From positions 1-64,000 of the forward strand of contig JAIQEX010000017.1 in NCBI GenBank assembly GCA_020073615.1: a DNA stretch of 64,000 bases, in the 5' to 3' direction. Shown here piece after piece: positions 34,108 to 43,659 of this stretch (position 1 is its first letter; every line of letters starts with the position of its first letter). Position numbers and translations under genes: made by a program. This DNA is from Terriglobia bacterium. Its GTDB lineage: Bacteria > Acidobacteriota > Terriglobia > Bryobacterales > Bryobacteraceae. Under the pieces are notes generated by a model. That model had not been told where the DNA came from, did not search any database, and saw only the letters and a program-made list of their open reading frames with translations.

Positions 34108-35178
34108 CTATTGCCCGTTGGGGCCGGGCGAGGCCCCCGGCACGACGTTAGGATAGTAGTAGCCGCGCGCGCGGATCTTGACGCCGGGCAGGGTGGGCAC
34201 CTCCACCCGGATCCGCCGCATGAGCTTGGGCTTGGCTTCCGGATCGACGTCGGGATTGTAGCGCAGCACGTACTGCGTGGTGACTTCGCCCTGGATGCCG
34301 CCCACGGCCTTGATAATGGCCGCCGAAATCTCCGCCGCATATCCGCCCGTCCCGACTTTGAGCGCGTAATTGCCTTCGTCGGAGGGCACGGAAAGATAGC
34401 CGGAAACATCCTTGTAGAGCGAGTCCAGCGGATACTCCACATGGCCCCCGGTCTCCGTGGTCAGGCGCTCCAGGACATCCTTAAACTCGTTGTTGAAACC
34501 GAACGCCTGGGTGCTCACGGCATAGATCGTGACCATGCTTCGCTGCGCCAGCTCGAGCACCTCGTTGAGAGTCTTCTGGCTGGCCGTGTCGTGGCCGTCG
34601 CCCACGATGACGATGACGCGGCGCGGCTGGTACGGCTCGCCCTCCACCAATTCGCGCTTGCTGCACGCCTTGTAGATGGCGTCGTAAAGAGCCGCTCCGC
34701 CGCCGGGTTTCATTTTCGAGACTTCCTCGGTGAGCTTGTCCCCTTCCCACGTGGTATTGACCACCACTTCGGCATCGTTGGAGTAAGAGATCAGGTAGCC
34801 GGTATACCGCTTGTCGCCCGGCAGCAGGCCCCAGATCAGTTCCTTGATGGCATCCTGGTAGGTCTTCCAGTGGGTCTTGGTGCTGTTGCTGAGGTCCACC
34901 AGGAAACCCACCACCACGGGCTGTCTCTGGTCGTGACTAAAGAAGCTGATGCGCTGCGGCCGGCCCTCGTCCAGAATGCGGAAATCCCTGGCTTCCAGGT
35001 TGGAGACGAAGCGCCCCTTGTCGTCGGTCACCGTGACGGGCACGATGACTTCGTTTACCGACACCGTGATGCGCGCCGCGGGGGGCTGCTGCGGCTGCGC
35101 CTGCTGCGTCCCGGCGGGCAGGCACAGGAAAAGTCCGCAAAGCGAACCGGCGATGGCGGAACGGGAAATCGAGATCAC
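34108..35178 (-). CDS. secreted VWA-domain protein, acidobacterial VWFA-related type
   Basis: This 356-residue protein has a signal peptide (ISRSAIAGSLCGLFLCLP) and then the pattern of the TIGR03436 acidobacterial VWFA-related family: TVSVNEVIVPVTVTDDKGRF, FRILDEGRPQRISFF, and a VWA domain with a MIDAS motif DLSNST (about residue 107) and VIVGDGHDT. The C-terminal part, VTTQYVLRYNPD and then the IRVEVP segment, is family typical. It is probably envelope-bound or secreted and takes part in protein binding. No enzyme activity is implied. Confidence 0.88.
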   Translation of the reverse strand: MISISRSAIAGSLCGLFLCLPAGTQQAQPQQPPAARITVSVNEVIVPVTVTDDKGRFVSNLEARDFRILDEGRPQRISFFSHDQRQPVVVGFLVDLSNSTKTHWKTYQDAIKELIWGLLPGDKRYTGYLISYSNDAEVVVNTTWEGDKLTEEVSKMKPGGGAALYDAIYKACSKRELVEGEPYQPRRVIVIVGDGHDTASQKTLNEVLELAQRSMVTIYAVSTQAFGFNNEFKDVLERLTTETGGHVEYPLDSLYKDVSGYLSVPSDEGNYALKVGTGGYAAEISAAIIKAVGGIQGEVTTQYVLRYNPDVDPEAKPKLMRRIRVEVPTLPGVKIRARGYYYPNVVPGASPGPNGQ

Positions 35179-35199
35179 GGCGTTGCTTCTATTCTACCT

Positions 35200-36330
35200 C
35201 TACTTGACCGCCACCACGTCCACCGCGAAGCCGGCATCCATCGAAGGCAATCCTTCGAACAGCACCAGCGAGCCGGCGGGCGGATGGGCGGCATCGAAAA
35301 ACGCCGCGCGCACCCGGCGCACCTGGCTGGCGATGCTTGCGGAAAGCGGGTAGTAATCGGCAAAGGCCACGTCGCGCGGGGAGGCGCCGGCCTGCTCCAG
35401 CGCCTTCTGCAAACGCTCGAAGGCCAGGCGCGCATCCGGCTCCTGAAAGCCGAACGAGAACTGGGCCCCCGAGAGCACCACCTGCGGCGCCGCCACCAGC
35501 GCCATCTGCGATTCGCCCGGCTCGCGCGGCAGCCCTTCGGGATTCACCAGCTTGACCCGCGCGCCCGGATTCGCGCGCAGCCGCGCCACCGCCTCGAAAG
35601 CGGCCAGCGCACGCGCCGGCGCGCGCTGCGTCTGGAGATAGTTGACCGCGGCGGCGGGGTACTCTGCCGCCACCAGCTTGCGCGTGGCCTCCAGATCGGC
35701 CAGCGAGCTGAGGAAGCAGGTAACGCGCACCACGTCGCCCGGTTCCGAGCCGGCGGCTTGGACCGCCTGCCGCAGCGCGGCCAGAGACTTTCCTGCGAGC
35801 GGCGCCACCGGGTCCAGCGGGTCCTCGGAAAACGCCGCCTGCGTGGAGAGGAATACGAGGCCCTGGGGATTGATCTCCTTCTTCCCCTCGGCAATACCCT
35901 CCAGCACCACCTGCGCTCCTTCGAGGGGCAGGGCGCCCGCCTGGATCAGCGTCAGGACGGGCAGCGGCTGGCGATGTTCGGTGTACACTTCGCTCACCAG
36001 GTCGCGCACCCGCCGCGCATCCCCCGAGCCGGCCACGAAAGCGCGGATTTTGAGAACCGGCGCCCCGCCTGTTTCATGCCCCAGCGCTTTGAGGGCCTCG
36101 CGCACCTGGTGCGACAGCAGCCCCTTGGCGGAGAGCGGCGTCACGTGGAAGGTGAGGCGGCGCGTGTCGCCCACCACGGCGCCCGGCAACTCCTTGGGGA
36201 GCTGCAGCACCTGCGTCTCTTCTTCCTTTTTTTTCTTTTGCGCGGGCGTCGCCAGCACTGCCAGGCCGCACGCGAGCGCCACCAGTCCCATCCTGGTGCG
36301 GCCCCGCGCCGTGCCGCGTGGTAAGCGCAT
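35200..36330 (-). CDS. secreted multi-domain RidA-like protein
   Basis: At 376 residues, it has a signal peptide or anchor (MGLVALACGLAVLATPAQ) and then two to three RidA/YjgF-like units: a middle unit SLAALRQAVQAAGSEPGDVVRVTCFLSSLADLE and a last unit LAFERLQKALEQAGASPRD ending in FAVDVVAV; the first is weaker (VLTLIQAGALPLEGAQVV). Single RidA domains are about 130 residues and deaminate enamines in the cytoplasm, so secretion and tandem units are unusual. The catalytic Arg of RidA cannot be placed with confidence. A TACAAT box lies 9 bases before the ATG. Confidence 0.6.
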   Translation of the reverse strand: MRLPRGTARGRTRMGLVALACGLAVLATPAQKKKKEEETQVLQLPKELPGAVVGDTRRLTFHVTPLSAKGLLSHQVREALKALGHETGGAPVLKIRAFVAGSGDARRVRDLVSEVYTEHRQPLPVLTLIQAGALPLEGAQVVLEGIAEGKKEINPQGLVFLSTQAAFSEDPLDPVAPLAGKSLAALRQAVQAAGSEPGDVVRVTCFLSSLADLEATRKLVAAEYPAAAVNYLQTQRAPARALAAFEAVARLRANPGARVKLVNPEGLPREPGESQMALVAAPQVVLSGAQFSFGFQEPDARLAFERLQKALEQAGASPRDVAFADYYPLSASIASQVRRVRAAFFDAAHPPAGSLVLFEGLPSMDAGFAVDVVAVK

Positions 36331-36362
36331 AGATCTAGGATTGTACCAAAGAGGCTTTCGGT

Positions 36363-39059
36363 CTATTTCTGGCGGATCAACACCGCATCGGCATTGCCGC
36401 TGCCGCGCGACAGGGCCAGCCGTTTCCCGTCGCGCGACCAGGCGTAGGCGAAGATGGAGTCGCTGGTGAAGCGCGTCAACTGCCGCGCCGCTCCGCCATC
36501 CACCGGCTGCAGCCAGATCTGGGTCACTCCGGCGACCGCGGCCGTGTAGGTGATGGCCGAGCCGTCCGGAGTCCAGGTCACCGTGGAGGCCGCGGGAACC
36601 GCATAGTCGAACACTCTGGTGAACTCGCCGCCCGCGGCCGGCATGACGGCGAAGCGCGCGCGCTTTCCGCCGGCCTCGTCTACAAACAGGAATGCCAGGG
36701 AGCGGCTGTCGGGCGAGACCGCCGGGGAGCCGGCGTGGCGCGCCGTGACCTGTACCGGCTCGCCGCCGTCCACCGGGGCTTTCCAGATTCCCCCGCTGGC
36801 CACCGCCCGGTTGTAGTAGATCGTCTTCCCGTCGCTCGACACCGAGCCGAGCGCTTCGCCCTCCCCCGAGGTCACCTGGCGCAATTCTCCGCCGGCCAGG
36901 TCCATCATCCACACGTGAAACACGCCGCTCGAGCGGTTGGAGGAGAAGAACAGGCGTTTGCCGCCGGCGTCGAGTTGCGGCGCCAGGACGAAGGCGTTAT
37001 CGCTGGTCAGGCGCCGCGGAGTGGCGTTTTCCGCGGCATCGCGCAGCCACAAATCGATCCCGCTGCCGGATTTGGCGGTGTAGACCAGCTTCCCGTCCGG
37101 AGTCCAGGCCATGCCCTGCACCCCCGTATAATAGGGCCCGGTGCTGGCGATCTGTTGGACGGCCGAGGGGTCGGCTGCGTTCATGATGGACAATCCCGCG
37201 AGCAACGCGACCTTTACCGCCAGCAGCACCTTGCCGTCCGCCGTGGAGCTGAGGCTGGTGTAGTTGGTGACGTCGTTGGTGAGCGGGCGCGCCTCGCCGC
37301 CGGCTACCGGGACATACCAGATCTGGTTCGCGGTGCTGACGCCGGGAGTTACGGCAATGGCGAGCAGCGCCTTGCTGTCGGGGGTCCACGCCATGTTGAG
37401 AATGCCGCTCCAGCGCGCCGGCCCCAGGGTTCGCTCGCCGCCGCCGGCGGCCGCCACCAGGATGGGCGCGCTGCGATTTCCCGACGCTCCGGGGCTGATC
37501 ACGGCGGTCGCAATCGATTTGCCGTCGGGCGACCAGACCGGGTCGGTATTCATCACGCTGGGAGATTTGGTGGTCTTCAGGATGAGCGCATCGGACCCGT
37601 CTACGCGGGCGGTAATCAACTGAATGGCCGTCAAGGTGCTGTCCAAACCCAAAAAGGCCATGCGCCCGCCGTCGGGAGAAAAACTCACGGAGCTGAACAC
37701 GCCGTCCATGACCTTGGCCGGCTCCCCGCCGAGAGAGCTGATGCGGTAGAGCGTGGACAGGGCGGCCCCGGGCTGCTGGCGCGCAAAGAAAAGATAATTG
37801 CCGTCGGACGAAAAGGTCAGCCCCACGTAGCGCTGCTTCGAGGCCGGCTGGATCTCCAGGTTGTTGCCGGAGACCACCTGGCGGATGTGCAGGCTCTGCT
37901 CGCCCCGCTCGGCCTGCACATAGACCACGTAGCGGCCGTCGGGCGAGATGACCGCTGCCCGGACCTTGCCCGAATCGGTCAGTTCCTCGAGCGCGTAGTT
38001 CTGAAACGGGATGGCCGGGTGGTACAGCCACCGGAAGCCGAACCAGCCGGCCAGGGCGGCGCCGGCGACGATCGGAATCGCCAGCCAGGCGCGGCGGTCC
38101 ATGGGCCGCGCGGTGGGCGCGGCAACGGCGGAAGCGGCCGGCATGGCCGCGGAGATCCGCGGCAGCGCGCCCGATTGCACCTCCAGCCAGCGGCGGACCT
38201 CCTTCAAATCGGCGGCCAGCTCGGCGCAGCTCTGGTAGCGCTCGTCGACGTCTTTGGCCAGCGCTTTGGCCACCACGCTCTCCAGTTCCGGCGGAATGCC
38301 GCTGGCCAACTGGCCCAGCGCCGGAGGCGTTCGTTCCAGGATGTTCACAATCTGGTGGCTGGAGGTCTCGCCCGCGAACGGCGCGCGTCCGGCGATCGTC
38401 TCGTAGAGCACGATGCCCAGGCTGAAGATGTCGCTCCGCCCATCCACCGCCTGCCCGCGGGCCTGCTCCGGCGACATGTACTGCGCGGTCCCCATCACGG
38501 TGCCGAGCGTGGTGACCGCCGGCCCCATCAACACCGTGCCCGAATCCTCCGGCTTCACAGGGCGCTCGCCCAGCTTGGCCAGTCCGAAGTCCACTACCTT
38601 GACGTAGCCATCGGCGCGCACCATGATGTTTTCCGGCTTGATGTCGCGGTGTACAATGCCGGCTTCGTGGGCCGCGGCCAGCGCACTCGCCGCCTGTATG
38701 GCGTAGTCGAGCGCCTCGCCGAGCGGCAGGGGGCCGGCGGCTATCTTCTGGCGGAGCGTCTGCCCGTCGATGAACTCGGCGGCGATGTAGCGCACCTCGC
38801 CCGCCTCGCCGATATCGTAAATAGTAATGATGTTGGGATGGTTCAGCGCGGAGGCGGCGCGCGCTTCCTGCATGAACCGCAGATTGTGCTCGGCATCGCC
38901 CACGAACCGGGCGGACAGCAGCTTGATGGCGACTTTCCGATCGAGCCGCGTGTCCTGCGCCAGGTAAACTTCGCCCATGCCACCCCTTCCGAGGAGGCGG
39001 ATGATGCGGTACGGACCGATGGAGGAATCTTCTGTCTGAAGGGTCACGGGTCTGTCCAT
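36363..39059 (-). CDS. membrane Ser/Thr protein kinase with extracytoplasmic TolB-like propeller
   Basis: A Hanks-type kinase of 898 residues. Gly loop LLGRGGMGEVY (about 22-32), K46 in VAIK, HRDIKPEN (D139, K141, N144) and DFG at 157 are all present, so activity is expected. After the kinase domain (to about 285) and a linker, one membrane helix (AWLAIPIVAGAALAGWFGF, about 325-343) leads to a C-terminal propeller of WD40-like/TolB PD40 repeats, with repeated DG(K/R) turns such as VISPDGRYVVYV. The propeller is a probable ligand sensor. This fusion is common in acidobacteria. ATG 39059 is chosen over an 11-residue longer frame. It is divergent from pdxR. Confidence 0.92.
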   Translation of the reverse strand: MDRPVTLQTEDSSIGPYRIIRLLGRGGMGEVYLAQDTRLDRKVAIKLLSARFVGDAEHNLRFMQEARAASALNHPNIITIYDIGEAGEVRYIAAEFIDGQTLRQKIAAGPLPLGEALDYAIQAASALAAAHEAGIVHRDIKPENIMVRADGYVKVVDFGLAKLGERPVKPEDSGTVLMGPAVTTLGTVMGTAQYMSPEQARGQAVDGRSDIFSLGIVLYETIAGRAPFAGETSSHQIVNILERTPPALGQLASGIPPELESVVAKALAKDVDERYQSCAELAADLKEVRRWLEVQSGALPRISAAMPAASAVAAPTARPMDRRAWLAIPIVAGAALAGWFGFRWLYHPAIPFQNYALEELTDSGKVRAAVISPDGRYVVYVQAERGEQSLHIRQVVSGNNLEIQPASKQRYVGLTFSSDGNYLFFARQQPGAALSTLYRISSLGGEPAKVMDGVFSSVSFSPDGGRMAFLGLDSTLTAIQLITARVDGSDALILKTTKSPSVMNTDPVWSPDGKSIATAVISPGASGNRSAPILVAAAGGGERTLGPARWSGILNMAWTPDSKALLAIAVTPGVSTANQIWYVPVAGGEARPLTNDVTNYTSLSSTADGKVLLAVKVALLAGLSIMNAADPSAVQQIASTGPYYTGVQGMAWTPDGKLVYTAKSGSGIDLWLRDAAENATPRRLTSDNAFVLAPQLDAGGKRLFFSSNRSSGVFHVWMMDLAGGELRQVTSGEGEALGSVSSDGKTIYYNRAVASGGIWKAPVDGGEPVQVTARHAGSPAVSPDSRSLAFLFVDEAGGKRARFAVMPAAGGEFTRVFDYAVPAASTVTWTPDGSAITYTAAVAGVTQIWLQPVDGGAARQLTRFTSDSIFAYAWSRDGKRLALSRGSGNADAVLIRQK

Positions 39060-39115
39060 TCTAACGCAGGATACGGTTGGCGTGCTTCCCATCCAATGTG
39101 GTATGGTATGGCTGG

Positions 39116-40588
39116 ATGGAGTTCACGCCCAGCCTCGTCCACGACTCCCCGACGCCGCTCTATCGGCAGCTCCACGATTATTTTGCCGACAGAATCCGCT
39201 CCGGTGAGCTGGGGCGCGGCGTGCGGCTGCCAGCCACTCGGGAATTGGCTGGCCTGCTTGGACTGAATCGGACTACCGTCTCCGCCGCCTACGAGATGCT
39301 GGAAAGCGAGGGCCTGATCTCCGGCCAGGTGGGCCGCGGAAGCTTTGTGGCGGCGGGCACGGGGCCCGCCGGCGGGGTCCCCTGGAGCGCGCTCCTGGAA
39401 CGAAACGAAACGCCCGCACCGGCGCATGCAGGGCCGCCCGGCAAGGAAGTCATCAGCTTCGCCATGTCGCGGCCTTCCCGCGAGCTGTTCCCGCTCGATG
39501 AGTTTCGCGCCAGTTGCCAGGCCGTGCTGGCGCGGCGCGACCTCGCCGACATCCTGCAACTGGGCTCGCCCAGCGGATACGAGCCGCTGCGGCGCCACCT
39601 GCTCGAAGATGCGCGGCGGCAGGGCCTGGCCGGCGTGGGCGACGATCTCATCATCACCAATGGCTGCCAGCAGGCGCTCGACCTCATCGGCCGCGTCCTG
39701 CTGCGGCCCGGCGACACGGTGGCCGTGGAAGACCCGGTCTACACCGGTCTGAAGCATTTGCTGGCCGGCATGGGCGCAGAGCTCGCCGGCATTCCCGTCG
39801 GTCCCGACGGGTTGGACGTCGCGCACCTGGCGCGCGTGCTGGAACGCGAGCGGCCCCGCTTCCTGGTGGTCACGCCCAATTTCCAAAACCCCACGGGGGA
39901 GACGCTGCCGCTCGGGGCGCGGCGCACCCTGGCCGACGCGGCGCGCGCCGCGGGCGTCCCGGTAGTGGAGAACGACGCCTATTGCGACCTGCGCTACCAG
40001 GGCGCGCCCGTCGCCGCCATCAAGCAGTTGGATGAAAGCGGCGGCACGGTGCTGCTGCGCAGTTTTTCGAAAGTGAGTTTTCCGGGGCTGCGCGTGGGGT
40101 GGGCGGTGGGACCGAGGCCGCTGATCGACCGCCTGCGCCAGGCCAAGGAGACGGCGGACCTGCACACCGACCAGCTTTCCCAGGCGGTGCTGCTCGAGTT
40201 CGCCCAATCCGGACGCCTGGAAGCGCATCGCCGGTGCGTGCTCGAGGCGGGCGCCGAACGGCTCGCCGCCACCCTGGAAGCTTGCCGGCAGTTTTTGCCG
40301 CCCGGCACGCGCTGGACGCGACCCCAGGGCGGAATGAACGTGTGGGTGCGGTTGCCCGAGCCGCTCGATGCCGGCGAGTTGCTGCCGCGCGTGCAAAAAG
40401 AGGGCGTGGATTACCTGCCGGGACGCTACTTCGCCGTGTCGCGGCTGGAGCCCGGCGCGTTGCGGCTGAGTTTTGCGGGGCTCGCTCCGGACCAGATCCG
40501 GACCGGCCTTGCTATTTTGGGACGGATTGTGGGGGGCGAGCTGGCCCGCGCATCGCGCGGCTTCGAGCCCGCGCCCGCCATGGTGTGA
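39116..40588 (+). CDS. pdxR: MocR-type (GntR-aminotransferase) regulator, likely PdxR
   Basis: At 490 residues, it joins an N-terminal GntR winged helix (about 10-75: [36 protein letters not shown]) to an inactive-type fold-I aminotransferase domain with the PLP Lys in [17 protein letters not shown]. MocR regulators bind PLP as an effector; PdxR activates pdxST in many Gram-positives. Here it lies 11 bases upstream of pdxS on the same strand, so it may be co-transcribed and control its own operon. ATG 39116 is chosen because the family starts with MEFTPSL-like text. Confidence 0.88.
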   Translation: MEFTPSLVHDSPTPLYRQLHDYFADRIRSGELGRGVRLPATRELAGLLGLNRTTVSAAYEMLESEGLISGQVGRGSFVAAGTGPAGGVPWSALLERNETPAPAHAGPPGKEVISFAMSRPSRELFPLDEFRASCQAVLARRDLADILQLGSPSGYEPLRRHLLEDARRQGLAGVGDDLIITNGCQQALDLIGRVLLRPGDTVAVEDPVYTGLKHLLAGMGAELAGIPVGPDGLDVAHLARVLERERPRFLVVTPNFQNPTGETLPLGARRTLADAARAAGVPVVENDAYCDLRYQGAPVAAIKQLDESGGTVLLRSFSKVSFPGLRVGWAVGPRPLIDRLRQAKETADLHTDQLSQAVLLEFAQSGRLEAHRRCVLEAGAERLAATLEACRQFLPPGTRWTRPQGGMNVWVRLPEPLDAGELLPRVQKEGVDYLPGRYFAVSRLEPGALRLSFAGLAPDQIRTGLAILGRIVGGELARASRGFEPAPAMV

Positions 40589-40599
40589 AGGAGAATCGA

Positions 40600-41490
40600 A
40601 TGTTTCAGTTCACCAGCGAACAGTTTCGCGTAAAAGTCGGCTTAGCCGAGATGCTCAAGGGCGGCGTCATTATGGACGTCACCAACGCCGAGCAGGCCAA
40701 GATTGCCGAAGATGCCGGCGCCACGGCGGTGATGGCGCTGGAACGCGTGCCGGCCGATATCCGCAAGGAAGGCGGCGTGGCCCGCATGGCCAACATCGGC
40801 AAGATGGAGGAGATCATGCGCACCGTCACGATTCCGGTGATGGCCAAGGCGCGCATCGGGCATTTCATGGAAGCGCGCATCCTCCAGGCGCTGGGCGTCG
40901 ATTACATCGACGAGAGCGAAGTGCTCACCCCCGCCGACGAGGAACATCACATCGATAAGAACGCCTTCCGCGTCCCCTTCGTGTGCGGCGCGCGCAATCT
41001 GGGCGAAGCCCTGCGGCGCATCGCCGAAGGCGCGGCCCTGATCCGCACCAAGGGCGAAGCCGGGTCGGGCAACATCGTGGAGGCGGTGCGCCACATACGC
41101 ACCATCGTGAAGGAGATGAAACAGCTCACAGTGCTCGGCCCCGAAGAGTTGGTGCACCAAGCCAAGACCCTCGGGGCGCCGCTGGAGCTGGTGGAATGGG
41201 TGGCACACAACGGCAGGCTGCCGGTGCCCAACTTCTCGGCCGGCGGCATCGCCACGCCGGCGGACGCGGCGCTGGTCATGCAACTGGGAGCCGAAGCGGT
41301 GTTCGTGGGCTCCGGCATCTTCAAATCGTCGGACCCGGCGGCGCGCGCCAAGGCAGTGGTGCAGGCGGCCAAGAACTTCGACAACGCCGAAAAACTGCTC
41401 GAAGCCAGCCGCGCGCTGGGTGAAGCCATGCCCGGCCTCGATATCGCCAAGATGCCGGAATCGGAGCTGCTGCAGACGCGGGGGTGGTGA
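40600..41490 (+). CDS. pdxS: pyridoxal 5'-phosphate synthase subunit PdxS
   Basis: The 296-residue synthase subunit condenses ribose 5-phosphate, glyceraldehyde 3-phosphate and ammonia to PLP. It carries D26 (GVIMDVTNA), the Schiff-base lysine K83 (VMAKARIGH) and the phosphate-binding GSGIF near the end. ATG 40600 is 6 bases after GAAGGAGA. The last codon and TGA overlap the pdxT start by 1 base. In the family, PdxS forms a dodecamer fed with ammonia by PdxT. Confidence 0.97.
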   Translation: MFQFTSEQFRVKVGLAEMLKGGVIMDVTNAEQAKIAEDAGATAVMALERVPADIRKEGGVARMANIGKMEEIMRTVTIPVMAKARIGHFMEARILQALGVDYIDESEVLTPADEEHHIDKNAFRVPFVCGARNLGEALRRIAEGAALIRTKGEAGSGNIVEAVRHIRTIVKEMKQLTVLGPEELVHQAKTLGAPLELVEWVAHNGRLPVPNFSAGGIATPADAALVMQLGAEAVFVGSGIFKSSDPAARAKAVVQAAKNFDNAEKLLEASRALGEAMPGLDIAKMPESELLQTRGW

Positions 41491-42068
41491 TGAAGAAGGT
41501 CGGCGTACTGGCCCTGCAAGGGGATTTTCGGGCGCACGGCGCGGCCCTGGAACGCGCCGGCGCCGAGCCGGTCTACGTCCGCGAGCCGGAGCAACTCCAG
41601 GACCTCGACGGGCTGGTCATTCCCGGCGGCGAAAGCACCACCATGCTCAAGCTGCTGAACTACGAGGGACTCGCCGATGCGCTGCGCGAGTTTGCCCGCC
41701 ACAAGCCCATCTTCGGCACCTGCGCCGGCGCCATCCTCATGGCCCACGCCGTTTCCGGGCCGGCCCAGGAGAGCCTGGCGCTGATGGATATCGATGTCGA
41801 ACGCAACGCATACGGCCGCCAGATCGACAGCCGCGTGGCTGCCCTCGACCCGGAGCCCGAATTCCTGGAGCGCACCGCGCCCGGCCAACTCGAGGCGGTG
41901 TTCATCCGCGCGCCCATTATCCGCCGCGTCGAGCACGGCGCCCACGTGCTGGCGCGCTACCGGGGCGACCCCGTGCTGGTGGAGCAAGGCCGCCACCTGG
42001 CGGCCACGTTTCATCCCGAGCTCACATCGGATGGCCGCGTGCACGCCCTCTTCCTGGAGAAGCTGTGA
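41490..42068 (+). CDS. pdxT: pyridoxal 5'-phosphate synthase glutaminase subunit PdxT
   Basis: A 192-residue class I glutamine amidotransferase that hydrolyses glutamine to ammonia for PdxS. Active-site C78 (FGTCAGAI), H175 and E177 (TFHPELT) are present, together with the PGGEST loop. ATG 41490 overlaps the pdxS stop (TGATG). The next gene starts within its stop (GTGA), so arsC-like is coupled to it. Confidence 0.96.
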   Translation: MKKVGVLALQGDFRAHGAALERAGAEPVYVREPEQLQDLDGLVIPGGESTTMLKLLNYEGLADALREFARHKPIFGTCAGAILMAHAVSGPAQESLALMDIDVERNAYGRQIDSRVAALDPEPEFLERTAPGQLEAVFIRAPIIRRVEHGAHVLARYRGDPVLVEQGRHLAATFHPELTSDGRVHALFLEKL

Positions 42069-42517
42069 ACGCGGAAAAGAAGCGCGTGCTGTTCGTCTGC
42101 CTGGGCAATGCCTGCCGCAGCCAGATGGCCGAGGGGTTCGCGCGCAAATACGGCGGCGACGTCCTGGTCGCCGCCAGCGCCGGCCTCACCCCCGCCATGC
42201 ACGTCGCTCCCGATACGCTGCGCGCCATGGGGGAGAAAAATATCGATCTGCGCGACCACTTTCCCAAAGGTATCCGGCTGCTTGGCCGAGCCCGGTTCGA
42301 CCTGGCGATCAATATGAGCGGCCTCTCCATTCCCGAGGATCTGGCCGCGCATGAGGACGAGTGGGACGTTCCCGATCCCGTCTTCATGAAGTATAAGGAC
42401 CACTGCGGAGTGCGCGACCAGATCGAACGCCTGGTGATGAACCTCATCCTGCAACTACGCAAGGAGCAGAGCTCGCCGCATTTTCGCGGCCAGGGGTCGC
42501 ACCTCCCCAGACCCTGA
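42065..42517 (+). CDS. low-molecular-weight phosphatase-fold protein, ArsC (arsenate reductase) type
   Basis: A 150-residue protein of the LMW protein tyrosine phosphatase / thioredoxin-linked arsenate reductase family. The P-loop VCLGNACRS gives C12-x5-R18, and the DP loop WDVPDP (near 100) has the general acid. Arsenate reductases also need two later Cys for the relay; none is clear here apart from one in KDHCGVRDQ, so a phosphatase role is equally possible. GTG 42065 overlaps the pdxT stop. Its coupling to PLP synthesis genes is unexplained. Confidence 0.75.
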   Translation: MNAEKKRVLFVCLGNACRSQMAEGFARKYGGDVLVAASAGLTPAMHVAPDTLRAMGEKNIDLRDHFPKGIRLLGRARFDLAINMSGLSIPEDLAAHEDEWDVPDPVFMKYKDHCGVRDQIERLVMNLILQLRKEQSSPHFRGQGSHLPRP

Positions 42518-42636
42518 AAATTTTTCCTGCGCCAGGAAAAAGGGACCGCCGGCCGGTGCTTCAATCGCCTGTCCTTTCATGGGATTGCTGTGACTGGCCC
42601 GGATCTTGCTGCTCTCCTCTGGGATTGGAGGCTTCT

Positions 42637-43446
42637 ATGCGGAGATTCGTCCTGGTGGCCTTGCTGGCCATCTTTGCGTTTGCGCTTTCCGCCGCGCGCC
42701 TTACCCTGCGCGACGGTACGGCGGTTTACGGACAATTCCTGAGCGGCACGGCGCAGAACATCTTCTTCCAGGACGACCACGGCGTCCGCCGGCGGTTCGA
42801 TCTCAACCAGATTCAGAGCATCGACTTCACCGGGGTGAACGACGGCGCTCATGACCGGCGGCTCGAGGAGCGGCCGGACCATGCGCCCGGCGCATCTCGC
42901 AGCGACGCACGGTACGAACATGACTGGGCCACGCTTCCCGCCGGAGCGCAGATCGCGGTCCGTACCGATGAGGACATTAACTCGCAAAGCGCCGCCGAGG
43001 GGCGTACCTACGCGGCCGCCATCCAGCAGGACATCGCGGATTCATCCGGCTCGGTCATCATCCCGCGCGGCTCCCAGGCCGGCCTGGTGATCCGCCGCAT
43101 GAAGGAAGGCGGGACCTTGAGCGGCGCCAGCCTGGTGCTGGATCTGGATTCCATCCGCGTCAATGGCCGGCGCTACATGGTCGACACCGCCGATATCCGC
43201 GAGGGCGATACCGGCATCGGCAAGAATAAGCGCACCGCGGAGATGGTCGGCGGCGGCGCGGTTCTGGGCACCCTGATCGGCGCCATCGCCGGCGGAGGCA
43301 AAGGTGCGGCCATCGGTGCTGTTGCCGGGGCGGCCGCGGGCGGAGGCGTGCAGGTGCTCACCAAGGGAAAAGAGATCCGCGTGCCGGCGGAGACGGTTCT
43401 CAACTTCCGGCTGGAGCAGCCCCTGCACCTGCGCGAGGAGCGATAA
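42637..43446 (+). CDS. secreted glycine-zipper protein
   Basis: A 269-residue protein with a signal peptide ([19 protein letters not shown]). The N-terminal part has [20 protein letters not shown] as in bacterial envelope proteins with a TonB-plug-like or DUF-type lead. A hydrophobic glycine zipper (about 205-245: [20 protein letters not shown]) may insert into or bind membranes. GGAGG sits 6 bases before ATG 42637. A strong terminator follows. No enzyme motif was recognised. Confidence 0.65.
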   Translation: MRRFVLVALLAIFAFALSAARLTLRDGTAVYGQFLSGTAQNIFFQDDHGVRRRFDLNQIQSIDFTGVNDGAHDRRLEERPDHAPGASRSDARYEHDWATLPAGAQIAVRTDEDINSQSAAEGRTYAAAIQQDIADSSGSVIIPRGSQAGLVIRRMKEGGTLSGASLVLDLDSIRVNGRRYMVDTADIREGDTGIGKNKRTAEMVGGGAVLGTLIGAIAGGGKGAAIGAVAGAAAGGGVQVLTKGKEIRVPAETVLNFRLEQPLHLREER

Positions 43447-43490
43447 CCATCACCAGTTTATAGTCATACCCATTCATAACTGGAAAACCT

Positions 43491-43537
43491 GCGGCAGCCT
43501 CGCTGGGGACACCACGCGGGGCTGCCGCCCTTTTTTT
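43491..43537 (+). terminator. Rho-independent terminator
   Basis: GCGGCAGCC at 43491-43499 pairs perfectly with GGCTGCCGC at 43520-43528, followed by CC and seven T. It closes the transcription unit ending with the glycine-zipper gene, which may begin at pdxR. Confidence 0.85.
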
Positions 43538-43659
43538 GGACTACACCGCGGCTCCGCGTCGCGAGCGAGTACGACCGGCTTCATTTGCACGAGGTTCGCC
43601 GATGCCGGTACTCTGGTGCGAGGCTCACCGCCGGGCGGCGGGAGCGTCTATACACCGAC

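Noticed and set aside
39077-39115. Upstream start of pdxR at 39077.
   Set aside because: It adds 13 residues overlapping the kinase promoter area, and the family begins at MEFTPSL.
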